From positions 744,001 to 808,000 of the forward strand of contig JAJTUQ010000008.1 in the NCBI GenBank assembly GCA_021399445.1: a stretch of 64,000 nucleotides of DNA. The letters run 5' to 3'. A program made the translations under genes and the position numbers. The notes below the pieces were generated by a model. The model saw only the letters and a program-made list of their open reading frames with translations. It searched no databases and had not been told where the DNA came from. This stretch comes from Xylogone sp. PMI_703 (lineage: Eukaryota > Ascomycota > Leotiomycetes). Below, piece after piece: positions 38,275 through 48,593 of the stretch (position 1 is its first letter; every line of letters begins with the position of its first letter).

Positions 38275-38618
38275 ACAAATACGTGGTTATGCACATTACG
38301 GTGAATGGCCTATCTCCTCTAAATTCAATTTGTGCTTGGCATAGTCTTTGTTCCCAGTTACCCGACTACCGCTTCCGACTATTCTAGTGATATCCAATTT
38401 TGGCTCCTCCCAGTCTAGCCGACGTGATATACAAGATGGGACGAATGAGACGAGTAGGATGAGCAGCTCTTGTAATCCCAATGAGACCTACAACTATGAC
38501 CGCTCAACGCCAAAGCAACTTGAATCGGGCACAATGGAATCAAAAATGTAGAGTAAAGCTGTCGGAACATATCAGTACGTATCATTTGATTTAGCTTTGC
38601 CCTCACTCCCTCTAATAC
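38275..38618 (+). repeat. Duplicated block D, copy 1
   Basis: Matches 60938-61342. It starts AAAGACAAATAC and ends CTCTAATAC, passing GTTATG...TTACGGTGAAT, CAATTTTGGCTCCT, GATATACAAGATGGG, AATCCCAATGAGA and TGTCGGAACATATCAGTACG. The copies differ by substitutions and by one insertion of about 18 bp in copy 2. The edges fall 2 bp after one stop codon and just before the next coding frame, so its arrival may have replaced the 5' end of the 38616 gene. Confidence 0.85.
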
Positions 38619-39246
38619 GAAGATTCAGAGCATCAATTAGGGATTGTAATTGAACCTTCGCAAGTACGGCTCAGGCCTAGCTCCGATGATGTCTACACAT
38701 GGGAAAGACTGGGAGAAAAGGAACGCTTATTCTCAAAGAACATTAGCGATCACTCTGTCGCTGCCTTAAAAGAGCTATATCGAGAGGTAGGCTCGTCATT
38801 CCAAGCAGTTCATAATGAAAGATTACACGAGCTGCCCATAGGAGGCTTCGCAGGAACAGTAAGCATTTCACACGGGAGGATACTCCCTAGTAGGTCTTAA
38901 ACTAATATTTAAGTACTTCGGTTTCCCCGACGCTACGAGTAACATAAGCTTCAATTCAAGGATCAACGAGTTGGAATGCCGCCTCAGATTGCAGGAGGAT
39001 GATCTCCATCGATGGCAATGTCGGGCCGATTCGGAAGCTGAAATGAGGCGGCAAGCAGAAATAAGGGTAAATGAGCTAGAGAGAACCATTGAGGTAGCCC
39101 AAGAAGATAAGAAAAGGCTGCAAAAGGCTATGCAGGAGTGTAAGGCAATGGCAGAACAACATGCAGCCAAGGCAACTACATACAGCCAAGCGGTGATAAA
39201 AATCGTGGATTGTCTTGAAGGAATAGAGCCTGGATTCAATAGATGA
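38616..39246 (+). CDS. Coiled-coil protein, two exons, 5' end missing
   Basis: Exon 38616-38858, intron 38859-38913 (55 nt, GTAAGC donor, ACTAAT branch site, TTTAAG acceptor) and exon 38914-39246. All phases are 0. Exon 1 encodes a globular-looking segment (EHQLGIVIEPSQVRLRPSSD, WERLGEKERLFSKNISDH, LYREVGSSFQAVHNERLHEL). Exon 2 is a long coiled coil (RINELECRLRLQEDDLHRWQ, INELERT-type heptads, EDKKRLQKAMQECKAMAEQH). There is no ATG before the upstream stop at 38613, exactly where duplicated block D ends. The 5' end is either an unrecognised exon or was lost when block D was placed there. Family not recognised. Confidence 0.5.
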
Positions 39247-39529
39247 GGTCCTGAAATATAAGATAGGAAAGGATGTAACCAATGGAAATGTCACCACCAC
39301 CTCTCCAACGGATTGTGATACTTCAAGCTCCTTTCTTGATTGCCGTGCGTTGTAAAATATCACTTCTAGAAAACCTGTGTTGGAGATGTCAGCCTCTATA
39401 GCAGATAAATCTGATCTGCGGCGGTTTGAGCATATACCCGCAATGGAATTTTGCCGATATCTGTACAGACATTCGCGGTACTACTGTCCACATTTCCAGC
39501 GATATTATTTGTTCCATATAGAAATGGAA

Positions 39530-39600
39530 TAACGTCTATCCGCCCGTGCCGAGAAGACCGCCGTAGCGAGAAAATTTTGGGGATACTTTGACTTGGAACA
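39530..39600 (+). repeat. Dispersed short repeat, copy 4
   Basis: CGTCTATCCGCCCGTGCCGA, then GAAGACCGCCGTAGCGAG and GATACTTTGACTT. Nearly identical to the minus-strand copy at 4040-4125. It lies directly upstream of the ligase-like gene. Confidence 0.7.
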
Positions 39601-39619
39601 ACTACACATTCTTATCAAC

Positions 39620-41096
39620 ATGCCCTTTCCATTCAGCTCGCTGTGCGAACTTCTCAATAAACTTGACGAAAACCGCACCAAGTCATTGAGTGCAAGCAAG
39701 ATCTCCGACCTTGACTCAAAAACAGTGGTTGCCTGGTTCAGCAAGCACAAGGGAATCATCCCACGACAAGGTTCGGAAGCAGTTGCATTCTTGTCGTGTC
39801 TCTTCCCCGAACGCCGACCAGATAGGGTCTTCGGCCTAAGGGTAGGACAGCTTGAAAGAATTATACAACGAGCACAATGTCTTGGATCATCCCGGATGAT
39901 GGATTTGAAAAGGTGGAAGACCGGTGACAGTTTAGACTTCGCATCATGCGTGGAACAGGTGATATCTATAACAGACTGCGAGTCAAGGCACAGCCCAGAC
40001 GTGACCCTGGAAGAGCTTGATGATGCCCTTGATCAGATTGCGGCCACGTTAGCGTTCTCATCAGCCAGTTTGAGAGGAAAGGTCAAGGAGAAACATGGTC
40101 AACCAATCTGCACAGATGATTTGCTTTCGGGGGTATTCCGGGCGTTGAAGAGCTCGGAGGCAAAGTGGATGGTTCGTATGTTATCGAAGAATTACAGCCC
40201 AGTTTGCGTTCCTGAACTGTTGGCAATGCGCCACTTTCACTTCCTTTTGCCTAGTCTCCTAACCTTTCAAAATTCGTTCGAAGCCGCCGTGAAGCTCCTA
40301 GACGAACCGACAATCGGCTCCATACCATTCCAAGTGGCAAGTGATGCGGAGGGTGCACTGACGGAGATTGCAAGTGATGATTGGGGCGACCGATCCATGA
40401 AAAGGCAAGAAGCATTGTTGTCAATTGGCGGGCCAAAGACGAATGAGTGTTGAGCGGAAATATGACGGCGAATACTGCCAAATCCACATCGATCTAAGCA
40501 AGGCCAATTATATCCAAATTTTCTCCAAGAGTGGGAAGGACTTTACCAGCGACCGCAGAGGACTCCATCGTGTGCTGCGAGATTGCCTAGCGCTCAGTAA
40601 AGCGGGCAGTAAGATCAAAAGGCAGTGTATCCTAGAGGGAGAACTGCTCGTATGGAATGATGACGACGATAAAATCGAACCCTTCTACAAAATTCGTCGG
40701 CATGTGAAGCGATCTGGAAACTTTATCGGAACTGCTCTCGACTCACCCGCCGAGACGAGTCGAGGCACCTTCAGCATAACGAGTGTTCTAGATGAGCCTG
40801 GTTCGTATATGGGTCCACATACTTTATCACCTTGGAATGACAAAATTGCGAGGTTCGATCGCATGGATAATCGCTTCGCTAAGGAGCTATTTGAAAATAC
40901 GGATTCAGATGAGGCATTTAACCCGACGCCGTGGCACAATATTCGCTTATATAAATCAGACTTCACTAGGTTACTGGTCGTTTTGTTAGCACTCTTCCTA
41001 GTTAGTTACATGTTATGCACCCAAAATAGGTTATCTTTCTCAATGATCTTTGTAAGCACTAGGAGTTATTTGAGTTATTTTGCGAAGAATACCTAG
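39620..41096 (+). pseudogene. ATP-dependent DNA ligase-like gene fused to a 3' NTase-gene copy
   Basis: The ATG at 39620 begins MPFPFSSLCELLNKLDENRT. The first 275 residues read like the N-terminal domain of a fungal ATP-dependent ligase (LSCLFPERRPDRVFGLRV, AKWMVRMLSKNYSPVCVPEL). The frame shifts at about 40400-40425. In the next frame are RRMSVERKYDGEYCQIHI, containing the nucleotidyl-lysine motif KYDGE (motif I, KxDG), then ILEGELLVWNDDDD (motif III-like) and FYKIRRHVKRSG. At about 40751 the ligase-like sequence stops. The next 240 bp copy the 3' end of the 7230-8393 gene, including ETSRGTFSITSVLDEP and SPWNDKIARFDRMDNRF, and run into a hydrophobic tail. Ligase motifs IV-VI and the OB fold are absent. 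With a frameshift plus a foreign 3' half it cannot make a normal ligase. A ligase family assignment is well supported; activity is not. Confidence 0.8.
40751..40992 (+). repeat. Copy of the 3' end of the 7.2-kb gene
   Basis: Very close match to 8140-8378. The copies differ by a handful of substitutions, a 6-bp deletion (the AACATT after CACAAT) and a 5-bp insertion (AGGTT after CACT). The left junction has GCCGAGACGAG against GCGGAGACGAG, so microhomology may have guided the join. Confidence 0.9.
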
Positions 41097-41121
41097 CATA
41101 GCTAAAACTGAAGATAACCAC

Positions 41122-41805
41122 TTAACGGGTAATATATAGCTTATAAACTCGGCCAGAATGATTTAGATGAATCTGATAACTCCCATCGCCCTCTTTAGAA
41201 ATTGGTCCGGGACAACCATTGTCTTCATTACTTTGTAAACCGCCTCCATACATAGTTGCAACTGTCGAAAATGTAAGCATAGTTCCACTCTTGTAATACT
41301 CGTTAAATAGTCGTTCCGGGCTTTTGATAACTATAGTCTGGTGTGATAATGTTTCGTAGAACAAGTTATAGACATTCAACTTAATCTTCAAACTATTAAA
41401 CTGAACTTCATATTTTCCTTCGTCATATGAGTGAGGTTGAAGGGAGCCTATGAATCTGTCCCAGCCGGCCTTAGTAAACCGGAAAGGCTTTCCAGTTGGT
41501 ATAGCAGTTATTGCTAATAACGGAATGCCATCAGCCGGCCCCCAAAATCCATCAGGCTCTATGACGCTTTGTAAGTCAGTTCCAAGTATGACAAACTTTA
41601 TTCCAAATTTGTCCCATTTATCAAGCGATTCTGTGTTTTGAAATAAAAGTTTCCATACAGCGGAATCATAATCATCACCATGATGGATATAAGACCGAGA
41701 TTGCATGGTAGAAAAGACTTTTTCTAGCAAGGAGGTATAATTTGATGGTATTCTTGATGCAGGGAACGGCGTAGTATAAGGACTCGACTCGGCTTTAGCT
41801 AACAT
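41122..41805 (-). CDS. Uncharacterised 227-aa protein
   Basis: The ATG at 41805 begins MLAKAESSPYTTPFPASRIP. Uninterrupted single-exon frame with mixed alpha/beta composition: SYIHHGDDYDSAVWKLLF, FGIKFVILGTDLQSVIEP, FWGPADGIPLLAITAIPTGK, FRFTKAGWDRFIG, LNVYNLFYETLSHQTIVIKS and a C-terminal YQIHLNHSGRVYKLYITR. No membrane segment or signal peptide. I do not recognise the family. It is convergent with the ligase-like pseudogene (26 bp between stops). Duplicated block B begins just upstream of its start codon, so its promoter may derive from that block. Confidence 0.6.
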   Translation of the reverse strand: MLAKAESSPYTTPFPASRIPSNYTSLLEKVFSTMQSRSYIHHGDDYDSAVWKLLFQNTESLDKWDKFGIKFVILGTDLQSVIEPDGFWGPADGIPLLAITAIPTGKPFRFTKAGWDRFIGSLQPHSYDEGKYEVQFNSLKIKLNVYNLFYETLSHQTIVIKSPERLFNEYYKSGTMLTFSTVATMYGGGLQSNEDNGCPGPISKEGDGSYQIHLNHSGRVYKLYITR

Positions 41806-41829
41806 ATAAGCTCTTCTATTGTACCTTCC

Positions 41830-42110
41830 GAATATAAAGAGTGCTCGTATGGAAAGAGTATTCCCGGCCTGGGCTGCATAGCAAAATTGGATTATTGTGT
41901 TGATAGTCTCCTAGTTTGACTAGATGTGGAGCACAGGGAGTAAGAACTGCTGCCGCATAAGTGATGGGAAGTGGAATGAGTGGCTTCTCTTCTGGCCCAT
42001 CCTTTAATACCAGACGTATAAAGAACTCGATGGTACGCTTTGCTGTTCAGAGAGGTACTGTAGAATATCTACTCCATCATAGCATCACAAGCGCTCTCAT
42101 CTGCAGAAGG
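41830..42110 (+). repeat. Duplicated block, copy B (partial)
   Basis: Same orientation as 60225-60500 and reverse complement of about 34970-35240. It contains GAATATAAAGAGTG, GATTATTGTGTTGATA, GTGGAGCACAGGGAGTAAGA, GTGGAATGAGTGGCTTCTCT and GCTGTTCAGAGAGGTACTGT. It lacks the 76-codon frame found in copies A and C. Confidence 0.85.
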
Positions 42111-44296
42111 CCGTCTAATTAAACTTAGGATAGTCAATTAAATACATCTTTGAGCTCTCACCATTTGTGGCATATTGTAGCACTACTTAACGGAGATACT
42201 CTACATGAAATTACGTCCTTTTTAAATATTGTCCTAGGTTCATCTCCAAAGTATCCATAAAAAAGCTCGAGACCATGATTGGACACACAGTGACAGAGTC
42301 CGACTTGGATGCTTTAGAACTGCGTTTCACAAAGGAGGAGCAGACAAGCACGAAAAAATGTCTCCAAATAACCTGAAAACACAGAGAAGCCTTAACAACT
42401 AGCCGTATAGCCACTGGTCTCCTACGGCATTATCTCACAGCAACCTAGGCCAGCAGAAGAACCAGGAATCTCGCAAGTTAACAGCCCACCACCTATATGA
42501 ACAATCAAACCAGGATGCAGCGTCCTACTGGACGATATTGACAGCCAATCAAGCCGTGCCGTTTCTACACGAGACGTTATGCCTGAGACGCCACTCTCCC
42601 GGAGGCGTTTGGAAAAGGAGGGGGGCGGAGCTGGGCCTGCAATGGTCTTAGGCACGATGGATAGACTCTACTTCCGTTTCGCCTCAGCAATCTTACACTA
42701 GAGGCTAGAAAGGCACGGAAGGCAGCATTGGTATAACTCAATGCTAGAAGGGTTGACAACTAAGGGGATCGGGCAGCATGTGACAGGAACTTGAGTCGGA
42801 GGAACATTCCACCCGCACGTATTCAGCTAGCAAGCGCCGGCGACTTCATGGACCGTTTTTCAGCATCTACTAGTCATGTATTACCCCCGGGGCATTTGTG
42901 ATCGATTCACAATCAATGCAAATGTTAACATTGATGGTAATAAGCTTTCAAACCTCCCTAACTACCATACATCCAACGCATCCGGGGCCAACAGAATCGT
43001 TAACTTTTGCGGCTCGTACTTAAATTTTATATAACCGGTACAACTTATTCTGTAAGGTAACATCTACTAACTACGTGTTTGAGAAGCGTAGTGAGTAATA
43101 TCTGCTCGACATCCTGAAGGTAAGTACACGTACAGTATTAGAGTTTTGTTGATTTTCGGCCCGCTACGGATCCGCACAAATACCTTGATACATGCGCCTC
43201 GCAGCCATCTGCTAGGACGCGTAGGAGGGTTGGGCCTAGTAGACCGACTCCAGTCAAAAAGTTGAAGGTGGAGGAAGTGTTGGCGTCGTTGGTTGTAGGA
43301 TTGTGTCAAGGGTATGCTTACGCTGCCGATTCATGAACGCGGACATAGGGTCGAAAATAAAAGAGATCACCTTCTGAAACACAAGGAATACTGCGCTAAT
43401 TAGTTCACCCTTCTGATAAGGGCCCGCAAGCTGACTGTCCAACGGAACACATAGGGGCTTGATGCGTCTCTTCACGCGTGCACAGGCTGTATCTGGCGTT
43501 CTGGCAGAACAAGTACGTTATTCCAGTAAGGGCGTGCTCCATTCGACGGCGATTGTCAAGTTTAGCCTTTTCTGGGAGCTACGCACCCAGTGAAAGTTAG
43601 TAACTTGTGATAACTAACTTACTTCTTCGTATTATTCTGACGCTACTCCCAGTCCATAGCGGCCGTAAAACCCTTTAGAAAAGGTACGCGAAGACTTAAG
43701 GGGATATCCTAGCTCAAGGGAATGGTTGGATTCACCAGGAAAGCTCGCGTGAGCAGTCAGTAGGACATCAATGTGCATGATAAGCCGCGATATCTCCGCC
43801 TTGGTGACATAAACGTTTCGAATTTGCCAGTTTTTCTAGCTCTTTCTATTAGTAAACCCGCAACCCCGCTGCTATATATCCAATGTCCATATATTTGTTT
43901 CATGGGATTGACTTGACTCACAAAGTAGTGGTGTTCTGACGCTGTGGAACGTGAGCAATAGCTGTAAGTTGGTGGATCATGGTCAAACTGACTTGATTGG
44001 TATCTTGCTTAGTGCAAGGCAACAAGTTTCATGGACTACCAATTTTGCATGGAGCAATGGCATCTAATCCCTCTAGGCTACACCCTCCATTTCCCTTCTC
44101 CATACTCAGCAGCAAGCACACATCTTCCCGTTAGGGAAAAGGGATTCTAGGCAACAATGCAGAATGACGGGAATAGTTCTGTTAATAGGTCTAATTGCGC
44201 GAAAAGTCTATTTAGTTATATGTTAGCGAGTCCGCCATCAAGACGGATGCCCCTTACAAATAAGCTTACTAGTAATACTGCTATCCGCCAGCTGGT
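42111..44296. other. Long gene-poor stretch
   Basis: Only short frames of unconvincing composition (for example 42422-42655, 42577-42759, 43067-43309, 43254-43475, all minus). A short inverted repeat AAGTTAGT...ACTAACTT lies near 43595-43620. No gene or element is supported. Confidence 0.4.
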
Positions 44297-44832
44297 ATGG
44301 CTAACATTTTTTTAATTGCTGCCTTGGTGGCACTTCTGTTAGGATTATACCTATATGTCCAACAATCTCCTTGGTCTTCGAAAGATGATACTAGAAGCAC
44401 TCTTAAGTTTCCTTCGATTCACTCGATGAGGACGCCAAATGCCATGCCGATGTCGAAAATGATACGGATACTGAAGCCGACAATTATATGAGAGTTGAAG
44501 ACGACAGAGCCGATGAAGGAAGGTTCACACCCACTGCAATTGATATATTTGGTGATATCACAGACCCAGCTTTCTGCGGGCGCGCATCTTTCAGAATTTG
44601 CGTGTGCACAGAGACCTCAATACGCGAAGCATGTGAAAACTATAGGGCAATTTTGGAAGGCTGGAAGGATGACCTACATCTAACCAAAAGATACGAGCAC
44701 ATTTCATTAGTATTTGTTCATGATAATGAACGCCATGCTTTGACTGTTACATATTTCTTAATTTTACTTCAATATGCTGTTTTAGCTTATATTCTAGCTT
44801 ATTTACTAGTTTATTGTTATTATAGAGAATAA
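44297..44832 (+). pseudogene. Membrane-anchored protein gene, frame broken
   Basis: The ATG at 44297 gives MANIFLIAALVALLLGLYLY, a signal anchor. That frame stops at 44491. An overlapping frame supplies an acidic segment (HADVENDTDTEADNYMRVED) and continues through FTPTAIDIFGDITDPAFCGR, ASFRICVCTETSIREAC and EHISLVFVHDNERH. It ends in a hydrophobic tail (LQYAVLAYILAYLLVYC) and stops at 44832. Joining needs an intron around 44365-44410 or a frameshift; an AAG acceptor at about 44408 is in the wrong phase for the donors I tried. Family not recognised. Confidence 0.35.
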
Positions 44833-45299
44833 CTTTATAAGTACTTTATAATACCAAATTAATTTTAGGTAAAACCTATTGTAAAATTAGATTTTATGGT
44901 TCTTCTATAACTACAGCAGATTAAACCACAAACACAAACTTGTCCTAGACTAACTTGTAAAATGGTTTATAGTTAAAGAAAAGTAAAGAAAGATAACAAA
45001 GCTGTAAAATAACTAAATCCTATACATAATAAAACGGTCCATAAATGTTTCATTAATCTAAGGAAGCCGTTATCCGCTAAATCATCTTTATTAAGGCTAC
45101 CTTAAGTTTAACAACGTTTTTGCGCCTAAGTTTCAAAATGAGCCTCTTAGGCTTTAATCTATGGCCAAATTCGTTTTTTGAGACTAGAAAAAGGCTTATC
45201 GGAGGCGCCTGAAATTTCATCAAAGCCTTAGGCATAGAGATCAATAGTGGCGTGTGAGAGAGATCTTTCGGCCTTAGGCATGAACATCAAACAGTCTAT
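44833..45299. other. AT-rich gap
   Basis: No gene. Two inexact GCGCCTAAG/GGCGCCTGAAA strings near 45120 and 45205 hint at a degraded inverted repeat. Confidence 0.3.
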
Positions 45300-45965
45300 C
45301 ACTTTAAAAGTACTGTAACGTTACATTGACTTCAAGCATTTCAAAATCTATGCACACATCGATACATACAGTATCTACCATATTGTATAAACAGTATTCC
45401 CTGGCTTCTCCTAAACACTCTGAACCCTATTCCTTAGAAAATTTACAGTCGCATCGTCGTCATTGTGACTAATTAACGGAGAGTGTCAGAGGTTATGGCG
45501 CAGGGGCTAGGCTACTACGCATATAAATTGTATGGTACTCAGACTCTATTCGCTGCAATACTTGATGATGTACAGTACTGTCGGAACCAAGGGTCCGATT
45601 ATGGTTGAGTGTAAAGAATTAATTGAATTAACTATCCTACAATGCAATTACAGTACAATTTATAGTGGTAACTACATTGGTGGACCAAGAATGGAATGGC
45701 CTCGCATAGCCAGGTTCTCCTGACTATGCCTTTTAAGGCAGTAAGTGGTTACGGTCCGTATGCGCAACCGCAATTGTTCTGACAAGTACATAGGGGTAAT
45801 CCGGGTAAAACTCTTCTCTTAACCGACCGTAAGCTCTTACAGCTCTGATTGGCCAGCGCCAATTACGTAAGCAATATCTCTGACAGAGAGTCTCTTTTTA
45901 TACCAGAACAGAGTCCCTTCGCCCCAGCTTCAACATCAAGCCCGTATCACTCCTAGTACTTATAA
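45300..45965 (+). repeat. Dispersed repeat, long copy interrupted by LTR
   Basis: 45330-45483 and 45886-45965 together match 8640-8870 in order (TTGACTTCAAGC, TATTGTATAAACAGT, CACTCTGAACCC, GCATCGTCGTCATTG, then CAGAGTCCCTTC and CACTCCTAGTAC). The 402 bp between them is absent from the 8.6-kb copy. Confidence 0.75.
45484..45885. mobile_element. Solo LTR-like insertion, 402 bp
   Basis: Termini are TGTCAGAG and CTCTGACA, an 8-bp inverted repeat with the canonical TG...CA ends. It is flanked by a 5-bp direct repeat GAGAG (45479-45483 and 45886-45890). The homologous site at 8.8 kb lacks the insert. TG...CA ends plus a 5-bp target duplication are the signature of an LTR retroelement, and the absence of internal genes makes it a solo LTR. 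A string inside it is also seen at about 3505-3560, a possible second, degraded copy. Confidence 0.85.
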
Positions 45966-46119
45966 AACGGTCTTATCTGAGCTTTAGGGCCTTGTTACCC
46001 ATGTTGAAAATCGTCATTAGATTTATGGCTGTTACGTTATGCATTTTCATGCATAATCGCCAAGTTGGACAATACTTCTCCTTAGTAGGCTAAGTTAGCT
46101 TACATATAAAGAACATTTT

Positions 46120-46351
46120 AATTCATATACAGTAAGGTGCAAAATCAGTTTCCCACTGCGAACTCAATGATTTTATTCTAGTCCTATAACTTTTGTCACA
46201 CTAGCACTATTAAAGTTAGTTGGTTTTAGCAGCGTATGCCTATTTTACTGCCTGTCCTCCATCGCTTTCACCATCGCTTCTCCTAACCTAAAGTGCCTTT
46301 TCTCAAGCAATTTATAAATACTCATTGATTCTTCCACCATCTGCTTTAACA
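46120..46351 (+). promoter_or_regulatory. Upstream region of the 46352 gene, shared with 110-210
   Basis: About 46125-46225 resembles 110-210 (AAGGTGCAAAATC...). A TTTATAAATA box lies near 46310, about 40 bp before the ATG. Promoter use is inferred. Confidence 0.35.
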
Positions 46352-46708
46352 ATGAGTGTTTCCGATCTCGTCAAGCAACATTTTCTCCCGCTTACAAAGA
46401 TGCTGAAAAGAGGTCAGCGCATACCCATCCGAACCGATGATAGTAAAATCATTATTTGCGATCCTGCTCCAAAAGATGGACTGACTCTTACTTTTTATAA
46501 CCACCTACCTCTAAGAATGGGCGAGAGTAACTGGTCAACATATGATGCTTCTACTTCTAAGGGAAGTTATCTAGTCGTATTCCACAAAGACTTTTTCTCC
46601 TCAGGAAGAGAGGCATGGGAATACTTTTTGGCTAATGAGACGGATATGAAGGAGCTTGAGTATACAAAGGAAGAATTAGCTACGGATGAAGATCTGGAAA
46701 AGCTTTAG
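46352..46708 (+). CDS. Small uncharacterised protein, 118 aa
   Basis: The ATG at 46352 is preceded by AACA, a good fungal start context. The frame also opens at 46325, but that would add an unlikely MILPPSALT leader. The protein begins MSVSDLVKQHFLPLTKMLKR and continues GQRIPIRTDDSKIIICDPAP, FYNHLPLRMGESNWSTYDA, SYLVVFHKDFF and an acidic helical end (MKELEYTKEELATDEDLEKL). It looks like a compact soluble alpha/beta fold without signal peptide or membrane segment. Family not recognised. Confidence 0.5.
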   Translation: MSVSDLVKQHFLPLTKMLKRGQRIPIRTDDSKIIICDPAPKDGLTLTFYNHLPLRMGESNWSTYDASTSKGSYLVVFHKDFFSSGREAWEYFLANETDMKELEYTKEELATDEDLEKL

Positions 46709-47220
46709 CGCGCTCAATAAATCTGTTAATAAGGAGCTATTGATATAGCGTAGCTGTCATACGAAGGAATGAAGTCAATTGTCTAAGCTAGTAGCCAGAC
46801 ACCTCACAATGCCCGAGTGCCTGGGTCGTACAGTAATTCGCTTACCTGGAGGCTAAGCGCTAATCATAATCGTACTAGTTCACCAAAAAGTTATAAGACT
46901 AAACCAAAATCATTTGAGGTTTTTTGGGAAGCCGATTTTGCGGGTTACTGTATTGCAATGAAAAGATCTTTGACGTACTGATATAATTATGCAGTATGAG
47001 ATTAACTATATTAGTTACTATATTTAAGTTAAAAGCTAAGATACAATGTAATTGCTGGCATTGTGTTGCAAAAGGATGATTTTGCACAATCTCATTAGGA
47101 ATTGCTTAACAGCAATCCTCCGCATGTAATCTCTTCCCTACATCAGCAATCATCACGCAATATCTCTAACAATTCTAAATGTAACTACGTTTCCCAACAA
47201 CGCCCTACCCCAGAACCTAA
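46709..47220. other. Intergenic gap
   Basis: No gene seen. Convergent 3' ends of the 46352 gene and the thaumatin-like gene flank it. Confidence 0.4.
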
Positions 47221-48053
47221 TTAACAATTGAAAGTTATATCTATAATGGCTTGCACGGGCTGCGAGCAGGTGAATGACGCATTCTCATCATATGCATAGC
47301 TATATGCATGTGGGCACGCAGCCTTGAACCACTGGCTGCTGGGAGGACAAATTTTGGGATCGCTGAATTGACCTCTACAACAAGCCTGATCGCTGTCATA
47401 CAGAGAACAATCCGACAGACATCCGATTATCTGACTACTATTGGAATCACATAAAGGATCAGGAGTGCTATTTCTTAATATTATATTATCTATGGGGCAT
47501 AGGTAGCCGTCCCCAATAGAATCTAAGAATGGCGGGACAGAGCAAGAGACCGCTTTGCAGTCCGGGTCCTGTAGCGTTGCTGTGATTCCGAGAGTATACG
47601 CGTCCACTAGCTTCAACGTTAATTGCAAGCATAGCTCTCTAGCATAGTGACTTACAACTTACCTAGGCTAATATCGTACCATGCTGTTTGAATCTCCTGG
47701 CCCTGCTCATTCTCGCTCTTGTTGCCGATAGTGATTTCAAAGAGTGTTGTATGGTCAGCAGATTTGCCCCAGCAGCTAGCCGCTCCACAATCACCTAGCT
47801 CACAACTAGTGCCATCAGGAAGGCAGTACCGCCTGGGCCAGACCCGACCCGACCATGGAGCAGTTATTGGGAGAGCAGTAAAGGTGGAATTAGGTGGTAG
47901 CGCTAACCCAGCAGGGAGAGGATCCTGAAGACTGGAGGAATTTCCAGTAATGGATGGCCAGATGGTTTGGTTGCAGAGATTTCCAAAATGGAAAGTCACG
48001 TCGGCGTTGCTTAGGGTCAGCACGACCAGTATCGCAAGGATATAGAAATGCAT
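47221..48053 (-). CDS. Thaumatin-like protein (TLP), secreted
   Basis: Exon 1 is 47663-48053, intron 47607-47662 (56 nt, GTAAGT donor, ATTAAC branch site, CTAG acceptor) and exon 2 is 47221-47606. Coding length is 777 nt (258 aa). A clear signal peptide comes first (MHFYILAILVVLTLSNADV). The mature start is VTFHFGNLCNQTIWPSITG, then SGRVWPRRYCLPDGTSCELG, CGAASCWGK, LFEITIGNK and WYDISLVDAYTLGITATLQ. The Cys-rich C-terminus has GCLSDCSLYDSDQACCRGQF and CPHAYSYAYDE. The order of F.N.C..TIWP, R.W-R..C and YD.SLVD is that of the thaumatin/PR-5 family (GH64-TLP-SF). Fungal members are secreted and some bind or cleave beta-1,3-glucans. The standard acidic cleft residues were not checked. The splice joins SLV-D smoothly, which supports the model. 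Confidence 0.9.
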
Positions 48054-48593
48054 ATCTAGTTATCTTATAGTCGCCTTTCGGTATGGGTTTATATAGGGCT
48101 TGAAGGCCAGCCAAATACAGACCTATCATCAAATACAGACGTAGACCACCAAAAATAGATCCAACAATTTACAAGGACTATTCAGATTATGGTTTTACGT
48201 TATTCACAAGAATGATAGTCTGATCTTGTAACTAGCTCTCTCGTTTCTAGTTTCATTCGGCAACTAGTAACGTTATAGAGTCTCTAAAGGCAAATTCTGA
48301 AAAAGTAGATAAGATAGTGGAGATGCTCTCTCACAAATCTGAGGAAGAGCAAAATAGAAAACTACACAAAAACGGCAACCATACCAGTTATATACTACAG
48401 GCCGTAGATTCAAACTTGGTATTAGGAGGCCAAGTAGAGCTGACAACTGTTCGAGGAATGATGAGCGTGTAACAGCCGAAATTTTTTGTATTTCCAAATT
48501 ATCATCTTGGTGTGCTATGCTACTTAGGCTACGGAAGTGCTATAATATCCCACTCTATTCTTGCTACCCGTGACGCACAAAATATGTGCTCTC
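48054..48593. other. Intergenic gap
   Basis: Upstream region of the thaumatin-like gene and 3' flank of the pseudokinase. A short minus-strand frame at 48273-48497 is not convincing. Confidence 0.4.

Noticed and set aside
39620..40750. Functional DNA ligase
   Set aside because: Frameshift at about 40.4 kb and loss of motifs IV-VI; only the family origin is supported.
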